From: Trochalopteron elliotii
Lineage: Eukaryota; Chordata; Aves; Passeriformes; Leiothrichidae
NCBI GenBank assembly: GCA_024734555.1
Contig: JANPWX010000026.1
Coordinates: 3,525,695 to 3,589,694, forward strand
Length of the DNA stretch: 64,000 nucleotides
Reading direction: 5' to 3'
The position numbers were made by a program, and so were the translations under genes. Shown here in pieces: positions 51,058 to 61,909 of this stretch (within the stretch, counting starts at the first letter, position 1; each line of letters opens with the position of its first letter). A model generated the notes under the pieces. The model was not told the DNA's origin. It saw nothing but the letters and a program-made list of their open reading frames with translations, and made no database searches.

Positions 51058-52200
51058 GCAAGTCCATCAAAATCTGGACTTGCTCCAGTTTGTCTGTATT
51101 TTTCTTGCACTGGGGAGCCCAAAACTGAACATGATGCTCCAGATGCTCTCTCGCTCCAAGCTGCAGTGTAGCACATTCCAAACAGGGGAACACTCTCTTC
51201 TGACAACCTGCTGAGCACACTCTTACTAATACAGCCCACAATGCCATTGGCATTCCCGGCTGTGAGAGCCCACGGTTGGCTTATGCTCTGCTGCTTCTCC
51301 TCTGGTACCCCTGGGTACTTTCCTGGAAAGCTGCTTTCTGACCACTGGGGCTCAGGCTGTACTGTTGGCGTTAGGTAATTTGGTCCCAGATGCAGGACTT
51401 GCTTTGCCTTTGTTGACCTTAAAGGTTCCCACCACCCCCTTCTCCCACTTCCTGGGAAACAGCCTGCTTGGCTCCATGGATTTAGTTGTGTCCAAGTAAC
51501 TGAAGTGCTCCCCTGTTCTGTATTTCTCATCAGTGCTTCAGTGTCTGAGGCTAGACCTCATCAGTAAAAAAAAAAAAGGCAAAAAAGGACATTAGCACCT
51601 CAGCTTTTTTTATGTCCTCTGTCACTAAGTCACCTGGCCCCTGAGGAGCAGGATCTCGTTTTTCTTTTTGCCCATGTACTTCCAGAAGCGCCTTTTGTTT
51701 CCCTTTGAGTCCCATATGAACTTTAACTTTTGCTGAGCTTTGGCTTTAGTAAATGCTTCCATGTTTTAGTGAATGTAGAGTAATGTCTCTGTTTTGCTCT
51801 GCGGTACAAGTACTCTCCACTATCTGTGCTTCCCTACTCTCTGAACTCCAGCAGGAGAGCCTGCTCCTGCATGCTGGCTGCCTGCCCCACTTGCTTGACT
51901 ACACACATGTCAGAATGGACTTTTCTTGTTCTTTGAAGGGGATGTCAATGAAGGTCAACTAGCACTCCTGGGTCCCTTTGCTTCCCAGGGCAGCCTCCTG
52001 TGAGATCCTGCCAAACAGATCCCTAAATAAGCCGTCATCTTCCCTCCTCAAGCCTTTTCCTTTACTGCTTCTTACATGATTGAAAGTTCCACATTCTCAG
52101 ACTTAGGGCGGCCAGGAGGTCATCAGCTTTCACAACGCAGAATAGTTCATCCCTGTGACCATCCATTAGATAAGGTCAAGTCCCAAGCATCTCTTAGGGC
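51058..52200 (-). mobile_element. CR1 LINE copy with reverse-transcriptase core deleted
   Basis: Read on the minus strand. About 52190 to 51560 encodes, with stops and frameshifts, the end of the CR1 ORF2 endonuclease and its linker (GLFRDLFGRI; KAKAQQKLKFIWDSKGNKRR; KKAEVLMSFFA). About 51470 to 51058 encodes the region after the catalytic motifs (STKAKQVLHLG; GNANGIVGCISKSV; and in a shifted frame LEHHVQFWAPQCKKN). The whole fingers/palm segment, including the YADD-type catalytic block, is missing between them, where CR1 normally has a few hundred codons. Dead copy. Confidence 0.9.
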
Positions 52201-55200
52201 ATCAGCACTTCCACCTTCAGATTTCTACTGACCTGTTGGCTTTTAAAGAACAATTTCTGAGATTTTAATAGCATGTGTGAGTTGGATTTGCCCCTAATGG
52301 GTAACAAATAATTGCAAAATTCTTACCTGATTATTGCAACCTGGGGTGTGGAGAAGTCTGCTCTTATTAGCAGATTGCATTCAGGCAGTTGAGCTGTTTT
52401 CAACATAGCACATAATTTTAACACCTACACTCAGAGCAAAGTTCTACTAGAAGTCTTTAGTACTGCAAGGTATTTTTCTCTTTTACTACTATTTCCTTTA
52501 TGAATTCTCTTTCTCTGTGATGCTTTCATTTCTGGATAGCCTCAGGCTAGAACAATTGAAAGTTTTTTCATAAATTTTTTTATTTAAGGAAGCAGCAAGA
52601 ACTCCCATTATATGTTAAACATTTTTCATAAATAGAAATACAAAATGAATATATATTCATGTTGCTTAAATATGGCTTGTCTGGTCCTTGATGACAGCAA
52701 ATGATAGAAGGATAACATCAGTAACATTCAGCATTTAACTTTTGTAATGCCCAGGTGGAACATCATATCAACAATACCCTGGTTAACTTTTCTTTTTCTT
52801 TGCACCTTCTAACATGCTGTAATACATTGAGCACCCATTCCCATATGCTGATTTCTAACCAAACAATGAAGGAAAACAACAGGAAAAAAAAATTAGAGAA
52901 AGGGAAAATATTTTAGTTGTCTGCTAAATGACACTCTGGGAAAAAAACTTTCTTAGCTACCCTGAATTCCTCTATGCTTCTTAGCACTCCTAATACTGTA
53001 TAGGAGTATAATGACAATATGCAGAGGTGATTTAGTACTGAGCCTAACTGCTGGATTATGTTCTTGGTTGAAGTGGGAGCTAAAAAGATTTATGGTGCAG
53101 CAAGATCAGCAAGCAAAATGAATAGCAGTGAGAAAATAAAAGCAAATGTTACTGTCATTATTAAATTTATCATTTGTAGAAACATAAGTGGTTATGAAAG
53201 TGATAAGATGACTTGCCATAGAAGGCTCTCCATCCCAGAAAACATGCACAAGGAGAATGAGGAAGGCAGCATCACTTGCTGAACAGCAGCTGTGGTACAA
53301 TTGTATCAACAGCTCCCGGCAGTTTAGTCACACAGTCCACCAGCTACTGTCCTTGCTTGTTATCTTGCCTTCAGCAGGAAAGCCAATGTACTGATTTTCC
53401 CCTTGACTCTTCTGCTGACTATGTGGTTATGCATTCTCTCTCTGGCTTCCTTTCTACTCATGTACCAAATTTCCTGTCTTTCCTGCTTAAGACACAATAA
53501 TTCTGTCCATTCTTGCTGTTATACAGCACCTCCAAAAGAGATCAGTCTGCTCAAAGGATGAATCTGCTGTCACTATTGCTGTACAATTTAAAGAATTATT
53601 ATGACATTAAACCCTAACATCAGCTTGATTCTTATTTTCTCTTAAACAGATGGTAGTGCATCGAGCTGTTAAATTTCACGGCAACAAAATTGACATTCTG
53701 TTTAAAGTTTCTATTCCTCATGTGAATCAATGAAATGTAGGAATGCTGCACTGGAGGAATATTCTTTGCAAATCACTGTGCATTTGTAACTTATCCAAAG
53801 CAAAGGCTCTTGATTATGACCCCCAATTTTCAAGGGTTTGGATCATGAAGTATCACTACAAAGAAAGGTTATGTGCAAATAAATCAGGACAATTACAAGA
53901 GGAAACAAACAGGATTAATGACTGAAGACTCAGCATAGCAAGTGCACATTAAGTGTTTCACAAAGACTTTCTATTGATTTGCAACTCAAATATCTTTTAC
54001 ACTCTTCACTTTGTGATTCACTTTCACAGTTTCTCACACAGATATTTTTTTAATAATCTTGTGCACTAGTTAGAGGACTCATAAGAGAAAGTGGAGGGAG
54101 AGGTTTTTTGTGTGTATAAAATTCTTGCTCCCAGTTAGAGGTACATGGAGAAGTACAATTATGAAATGGGAATGGATGCAAAATATAAGTTGCTTAATAA
54201 AATGAACTAGCAAGACTGTACCACTCAAAAGTACTGCTGTGAGGGAAGGAAGTGAAGTCTGCTGTCTCGGAATCTCTGCACTGGATGCCACCGGACCTGG
54301 TTCCCAGCTGCCATTTTCTGCACATCTTTACCATCAGGTTTGTACCAAAAACCATCAGGTTAGTGGGGCCATGGCACAGGGCTGCAATGACATCCCAAGC
54401 TCTTTCACTGTCTTACCACTGATAGGTAAAACAGAGCAAGGACAAGACTGGCCAGTGGTGTTGTACAGATTTCAGTTCTTCATAGAGGCTGAATGTCCCT
54501 GCTTTGACCTGACAATGTTTGGAAAAATTCCCTGAACAAGCTTCTGCACTCACATGCCAGAGCAAGATTTACTATGAGCAGGATGTATTATAGTCATGGC
54601 TGGCAAGGCTCTGTTTTCATCAGTTTAAATATATAATTCCTTTAAAAAATTAAGAAGCTGCTGCCACAATAAAATATTCAGTGGGCAATAAGTGAGTCTT
54701 ACTCATCTTTAGCAAAATTGGCAGCTAAGAATATGCACACACTTATTTGTGGCTTTTATATGAAGCCTAGATTGCACTGGAATACAAAGAAGAATATTTA
54801 AGGGAAAAAGCAAGGGTTGCTGTTTTCGCCTTACTTAAAATCTTAGTAGCTGAAGAGCAGATCTATTTTGCTGCATGAATACTGAACTCTAGCTCTGTAC
54901 AACAGAGTAAGATTTTCAGGTGCTAAGCATCTGAGCTTCCCAGAGATTTCACTTGTGTTCAGGTCCACCCATACCTGGGATAAATTAGAGCACACAGCTA
55001 GTGTGGTAGAGTAATCATTAGAGAGATGCTCCTGGTGTCCCGTGGGAAGAGGTTGGACTTGATCTCCCATGTTAGACAAATGTGGCTTCTCAACCCTGAG
55101 TCATGACAAAATCAGGGGTCAGAAAACACACTTTCTTAACTCCCAGACTTGTATTGTCTCCTGCAGATGTTGCTGCTTTTCTTACAAAGTTTTAGCTGTG

Positions 55201-58200
55201 CAAAGATCCTTGTAAAATCTTGAGTTTCTGCCACGTTAGACTGTGTCACCCCCCTACTCTGTCCATCACGCATACTCTGGTTGTTGAGGAGAATGGGAAC
55301 TTATATTTTAGATAAATATAGTGCAATACATTGAAGAGCTACATATAGACATTGAACAAAGCTCAGCAAACATCCCAGTGTGCCTTGAAAGATGCTCTAA
55401 GCCCCAAATTCTGGTAGTGTTGCCAGTAACCTCTATCATCCTTGTTTAGGGGAAAATTCAGTGTCTGAACATTAGCACTTAGTGTGTTGCAGATCCACCA
55501 GGCTAGATGGTGGGGACACAGTGTCATGCTCTATTATGGCTCACAACATCAGCTCATGGGGGTTTTCATGGAAAAGAAGTGTGGAGACCAACATCAAACA
55601 GAGCAAGTACAGAAACCCCAAAACTGTTCATTCCAGTGGGCTGTTGCCAGTGTGACAGCAAGACAGACACACACACTGAGACTTGAGGGAAAAGTTGAGA
55701 AATAGAAAGTACCTGGGCATGAGTAGAGGAGACTGTTGAACCACCATGAATACATACTGTTTGGGTAAAGTATGTATTGAAGTGTTTTAGGGGAAGAGGC
55801 TACAAGCTGTAGCCACGAAGTCACACCTGAAGTTCCCCTCCACCTAATCACATGAGGACACACCGCCTTTCACAGATGGTGATTCATGAAGCCTACAGGC
55901 ACAATCCCTTACCCCAACTGTAGGATGGACACCAGGCTGCCTCCTGTGATCAGCACCTGACCTGCCCCCAGTGCTGCACATGGGCAAAAGCTTTAGCAAA
56001 AACCACTACCTTTTCACCTTTTCTATAGCCTTTAAGTTCCAGATGAAGTAGGAACTTTCATCTGCCTTCTTTTGGAGTTCAGGCTGCTGGATGTCCTGCC
56101 ACAGCTGTGCCATCAGCTGTGTTCCTGCCTGGCCCTGCTCCCTACATCTCCTCACTCCTACTCTCCATAGCCCGTTTGTCTCTCCCATAGCCTACCAGCC
56201 ACATAAGATCACAGCATGGACTCAAAAGCTGCACACCTGCTGGGGAGCCTTAAAAGCATTCATTACACATTTATAGCTCTGCCCTGCTGCAGCTGCTGGT
56301 GTGGCTGCACTTCTGGGATGGATGGGGATAGAACAAACAATATTGCAGCAGGGAGAGGTGGCACAGGGCTTGGTGGAGCCAGCTGCCAGCAGAGAGGCTT
56401 TCTGCTGATAAGCATTAGTTCTGCTCAGTTACTTTTTTTTATGATTACCTTCAGACATGTTTGAGTATTTCTTGTGGCCACTGACCCCAACAAACCAGGT
56501 TTTTTGTCTGGCTCCAAACTTTTTGAATGCAACTGAAAAAAAAAAAAAGCCCCAACAAAGTACACTACACATTATTTCATTTCTGGTATGGTATTCAGGC
56601 CTTCAGTCCCTCCTGGGGGCCAAGCCTCTAGTAAATATGATTATGATAAATATTTCAGTTGTATGGCATGCGGTCCATTACACAAAACCTTGCGTGACCA
56701 GGGACCAGGGCTGACAGGGCAGATAGGGCCGGCAGCTCTCCCAGGCGACTGCTCAAACAGGGCTAAGTGCTGCTGCCGGCTGCTGCTCAGACAGTGAGGA
56801 ACAAAGCACTTTGGGCAGCTCAGGAAACCCAAATCCCACATTCAATTATGGGTAGAGAATGTCTGTTTTGACTGAAACTCTCAAAATAGCTTAGTTTACT
56901 TTTCTAAGTGAGAAAGCTTTGGAAATGTGTTATTTTTGTTGCCTTACAACCTGAGATAAATGCTGTTCTCCTCCCTTCACTTCCCTTGGGAAGCTGATTT
57001 TCAGCTGAGATTCACTTTCCCAGCTAATGAAGGAGGCTGCATTAAATGGCAGTAGCAACAACAGGACACAGATGGTGCATTGCCATGCCCCTGTAGAGCA
57101 GCCAGGAGGGATCCCGCTCAGCCTCATCTGCACTCAGCGAGCAGAGAATTGCTCTTTGCCCTGAGGGTCTCCTATTACCAGCATGATCCCTCAGGGACAC
57201 CCTGCTCACTTATATTCAGCTCTCATTCTTGACAGTAGTAACACACAGAGAAGTTGCCATGAATGTTTTATCGAAGGAGCTTTGGCATGGGTAGACCTTG
57301 GAAACTTAATCTCCCTTGAGGACAAATGCACATATATATTTGTCACTGAGTTTGTGTAGGGCATCAGGGGCTGCTTATTTTTCTTCATTCATGCTTTATA
57401 TTGATTCATTGAAAAAGTAGGTGTTGCTGTAGTCTTACAGCAAAGAAACCTGTGGAAAACAGTAGGGAAACTAGAGACAGATCTTTTATTAGTGCACTGA
57501 AAATATACTAGATGTGTGTCCAAAGTGCTGACTAGTGCACCTAACAGGCTTGTGGAGTAGTATAACTCATCTCCTGTATTAATGTGCCCTGTATCCTTGC
57601 TAGAATGCTAGCAAGCTGGTTGAAAGTGCTTCCCTCAGCGGGAAGGGGAGGGGTTGTCAGGCAGGCCCATGTGTGATTTACAGAGCAGCACTTGGGAGGT
57701 CTGGAGCTGCCCTTAGCATGCTGCTGAGAAGGCCTGGTGAAGCAGCTGATGCTGATGCTCAGCAGCACCCCAGCAAATCCCTCAGGCCAAGCCCACACGG
57801 GCTCTGCCAGCTGCCCCTCCCGTGGGACCCTCATGGCCTGGCAACAGCACAGATAGGGGAGATCACCCAGATGTGCTTTATGGGGTCATGTGCACTCAGC
57901 TGTAGCTGGAGGATTCACATATGTAAAGGAGGAGCAGGAACTTGGGAAGGAGGGTGTCCCTAAGAAAGTAAATTCAGAAGATGGGGAACCTGTGGCAACT
58001 TCCTGACCAATATCCCATCTGTGCGAGCTGAGGAATAACAGGAGATTTTCAACTGTATTTTCAGGTGCACTCTAGCCCTGAGTTCCACTCTGCATGCTTG
58101 GAGTTTTGTGGTGCAGATCCTGATCACTCCTGATTTACCTCTGGGATGTTGGCTGATGTGGAAGGCACTGGGAGAGGGGGAATGGACAATGCCCAGGAAA

Positions 58201-60369
58201 GTGTGAGTGATGCTGGTGCTGCACACAGGGAATGAGAAATGGAGGCTAACAGGAGAGGCTGCTAAGGAGTGGATAGGCAGCATAAGTGAAAAGAGTGGAG
58301 TGGCAGTCACAAGTCCTTTCTCTCCCCTGCCATCTGTATTCTTTTCTTCTGGAAAGAATAAATGCTTTTGCCAGCATTACACCTGAGTGTTTGGCCATTG
58401 TAATTAGCAACAACCTTGTGTTTCTACATAGGTTTCCCTGATGGGGAGTGATTGTTTATGTATTACTGCAGAAGGGCAATGAGACTCAGATTCCCTCTGA
58501 ATAAGTATAATCATTATTATTACTGTTGTTATTTATTATCAACTCAATGTTTTCAGTGTAATGCCTATTTTTCAAAAAAGGAAGCACACAGACGGGAAAG
58601 GGACAGACAATCCATGGTAAATACCTGGCAAGTGCTGGGAAAGAAATATGGTACAGTGACTCTTGCAGTAAGCCTTGCCAGAGGGAGTACTTGCCATGAA
58701 AACACAAAACTTAAAAACAAATATGTAGCAACAAAGGAAGATTTAATTAAATGAAAATACAGAGCAAGTAAAAGAAAAGCTGAATTTTGGCACCTAAACA
58801 AAAGCATGAAGAAAAATTTACGATAAAAACTTCACTGTAATTATAAGGTGACAGAAAAGAGACTAAACACAGCTAAGAAAAGGAGTTATCCACTCAAGAA
58901 TGAAAAGTCTTGGTGAAAATTTGACTTGCTTATACTTTCTGGAGGAGCTGTAGATAGTGGCTCTGTATGTTTATGTCTGCTCTCCAGAAATAGTATTATT
59001 GTAAGATTATTTTGCTAATCATATGACATTCTATAATCTGTTTTTGCTAGACATGGTACAGCAACTGTGATGATATCAGGCAGTCATGATTTGATTGTGA
59101 TGTTTAAATGTTCTCAAAAACATGGCTCTTCAACTGTGTAACAGCAAACTCAGAGCATCTGTGGTGAAATAGTCTTGTGGAAAATGCAGTTTAAACTGCT
59201 AAAAGCATACTTCAAAATTCAAGCTAGTACTCGGCACTGTTAAATTACAACATGGCACCCTAGAAGCTGGCACTGCCACTTGAAAATAGATTCTCACTCA
59301 CTGAAGTGTTGTTTAATAGAAATCTTTAAAGTTAGAAAGGTTAAAAATTTTCAGAGTCAGGAGAAGGTATGTGCATCTGTGTAAAGTATTTTGTGAAACA
59401 TAGCCCAAGAGACGGTGTCCTCTTTTGAAGTGATTTTTTTTTTACTCCACTTACAAAACGGGTATCCTGTGAGAAAATGGGAAGCCTCAAGATCTTAGCT
59501 GGAGATGTGCCCTGGACCTAAGTTCTAAAAGGGACCTTCATATTAAGGAATAAGTTCTGGCTATATCAGTGAGAAGGCCTGAGCAGAGCCCCATGGAAAT
59601 GAGCATCTCTGCTGTCATTTTTCCTTCAGCTCTTCAGAGCAACTTGGAAGCTGCACACTGATCTTTAAATGTTAATTACATCAGTCATAATTGTGTGGGC
59701 ATCTTCCGCTGTGTGGCTCCTGCATGTAAACACCCTTTGGTATGGGACCAAGTTAGAAATGATGATGTGTAGGCATGGGGATCGAAACTGAGAATCTGCA
59801 CTTTCCAAGGTTCCCCTCTCCCTCCTGCACTCTATATTATTGGAGTTATTCAGTGGCAAAAAACTGAGCAAGCTGATTTTCAGGTGAAAATTACTAAGGC
59901 TTAGTGCACCTTAGCACCTTCCTTTCTGATGTTAAATGTGCCGATTTAAGTCATGCTTTTCATTTAGAGAAATTCAAGTAAATTTTCTGCCACTCTCTGC
60001 CAGCATCTTCAGTCAGCTATATTCGTGTTGTTCTTGACTTTGTTATCATCTTCCCTGCCCATCACCCTCCTGCTGAGCACAGTTACAGGCTGGTAAGGTC
60101 ACTGGTCCTGATGTTTAGCATGAAATAACATCTCCCTCTTTGAATATCGCTGCAAACAACTTCTCAGTGCTTGCATTTTCTATGTAAAAGCAGCAGGAAG
60201 CTAAATTAATGCAAGTCTCAATTCTCAGTGCAGCACAGGTGGATACATGATGTCACTCTCCAAGGGCACCAAGGTATGTTCCTCACACCTTCCTACATGT
60301 TATGCTGCTTGTTTGACATTAAAAACACCAGGAGTGTGCGAGTAAAATACTAAAATTATTTTCAATCTA
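52201..60369. other. downstream intergenic DNA
   Basis: No gene recognised. From about 55.5 to 58.3 kb the sequence is noticeably more GC-rich than the rest, with many short overlapping frames on both strands, none with a recognisable domain. I cannot say whether this is old repeat, a non-coding transcript or just a GC fluctuation. Confidence 0.6.
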
Positions 60370-60543
60370 GGTGAACTGGGGGCAATGCCAAGGGATGCCC
60401 CATCCCTGGAAATGTTCAAGATCAGGTTGGATGGGGCCCTGAGCAACTTGATCTAGTGGTTGGCATCCCAGCTAAGGGTGTAGGGGGCGGAACAAGATGA
60501 TCTTCTCTAAGGTCCCTTCCAATGCAAGTAATTCTGTGATTAA
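60370..60543 (+). mobile_element. CR1 LINE 3' end
   Basis: GATGCCCCATCCCTGGAAAT, TTCAAGATCAGGTTGGATGG, GAGCAACTTGATCTAGTGGT, then AAGGTCCCTTCCAATGCAAG and a TTCTGTGATT terminus. A well-preserved CR1 tail, severely 5'-truncated. Confidence 0.95.
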
Positions 60544-60727
60544 AAATGTGCAAGAGGGGTAATTGTGTCCAGTTTTCTGATAGAAAAGATATTACCCAAG
60601 TATTTCTATACAGTGTAGCCAAATAATTGTATTCCTGGCTCAGTTTAATGATTAAAGGATGCAGAACAGGAATTTTGTCCAAACATGTCTCTTCCCCTCA
60701 GTTCTCTTTTAGGGAGGCTTAGATGTA

Positions 60728-60747
60728 ACTGACTGACTGACTGACTG
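60728..60747. repeat. (ACTG)5 microsatellite
   Basis: Five perfect copies of the ACTG tetranucleotide. Confidence 0.97.
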
Positions 60748-61657
60748 TCTCTAAGTTATTTATAAACCAGCAAGTTCATATTTGGGAGTTTGAGAGTAAC
60801 TTGCCTTCTGTCAGCTGGAGAAGAAAAGTACTTCCTTTGTAGCTCATCCTCTATTTGTTTCTAATCAGTCAAAAAGAGACAAGATTAAAGGCTTGGAGTA
60901 GTCATTAATTTTATGGAAAGCTGTTCAAACTGCAGTAGTAGAAATTACAAAAAATGTGAGTCTAGAGAAAGGAGTAAGAATATGAAAAAACGGGGCAGTT
61001 CTTTTCTACAGGGGAGCTTAAAATATTTTACCCTTGAAAATAGTATCTATATTATTAGGATGATTTGAAGAGAAGAATAAATCAGAAACTGAGATGCTGG
61101 GGTCTAGCTGCTTAAGTATGTTTCGTTCAAATGCAAGTGCCATTGTACCACAAAGCTGTCTATTCCTTCAGGATGTTTAAGGCTACCCAGGAACTTCTGA
61201 CTAATAGAAGATTACAGTGAGTTTGTGCTTCCTGCAAGGAATATTCCCTAATTCCTCTGCCTTGATGTTTCTTACTAGTGAATGTCTGAAGCTGGAGAGA
61301 TTCTTGAATCCTCTTTTAAGTCAGCAGGGAATTGGGGTCTTTAAATTTATCTGCAAATTAGACCCCAGTGCTCCTAGGCTCAGGTCATTTGATATCCCTG
61401 GCACCTGCAGATATGCACTCAGCAGTACTGATCAGCTCTGACAAGCAATCCATAGAGCAGGCAGCTTCTCCGAGCTTTCACAGGCTTTTCACATGGCACA
61501 GAATTATGGAGATATGCAGATATTCAGGCTGCCCTCACACTTGTTAGTGCTGTGTTTGGGAAGAGTCATAGTAGTTTCTGTCTTGGTTCTGGTGCTCCCA
61601 TTTCAATTTTTATTCATCTTCATTGTGTCTTTTCCAAATACTTTTTTATTATCTGGA

Positions 61658-61909
61658 GGGTTTTTTTGTTTGGGATTTTTTTTTAGTTTTTTTTTTGTTT
61701 TGTGGGGTTTTTTTGGGGGGGGGGGAGTTGGTGGTTTTTTTGTTTGTTTTGGTTTGGTTTGGGTTTGGGTTTTTTTGGGGGTTTTTTGTTTGGTTGGTTT
61801 TTGTTTGTTTGTTTGTTTGTTTGTTTGGGTTTTTTGGTTTTTGTTTGGTTTGTTTTTTGGGGTTTTTGGGTATTTTTGGGGGGAGGGTTTGGTTGTTTGG
61901 GTTTTTTTT
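61658..61909. repeat. 250-base T/G-only tract with G-quadruplex motif
   Basis: Almost exclusively T and G over 250 bases, with an 11-base G run at 61715-61725, (GTTT)n at about 61800-61827, and four G3+ runs at 61859-61862, 61868-61870, 61878-61883 and 61885-61887 with loops of 5, 7 and 1 bases. That meets the usual G-quadruplex pattern. Long frames over it (Phe/Gly/Trp/Val-rich, or Lys/Pro/Gln-rich on the other strand) are artefacts. Confidence 0.95.

Noticed and set aside
51030..51530. Minus-strand frame of 166 codons
   Set aside because: It is part of a degenerate CR1 LINE, with the real CR1 residues split between two frames, so it is not a gene.
54990..55080. Short CR1-like phrase GGTTGGACTTGATCTCC
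   Set aside because: Too short, and without the accompanying CR1 tail sequence, to call as a fragment.
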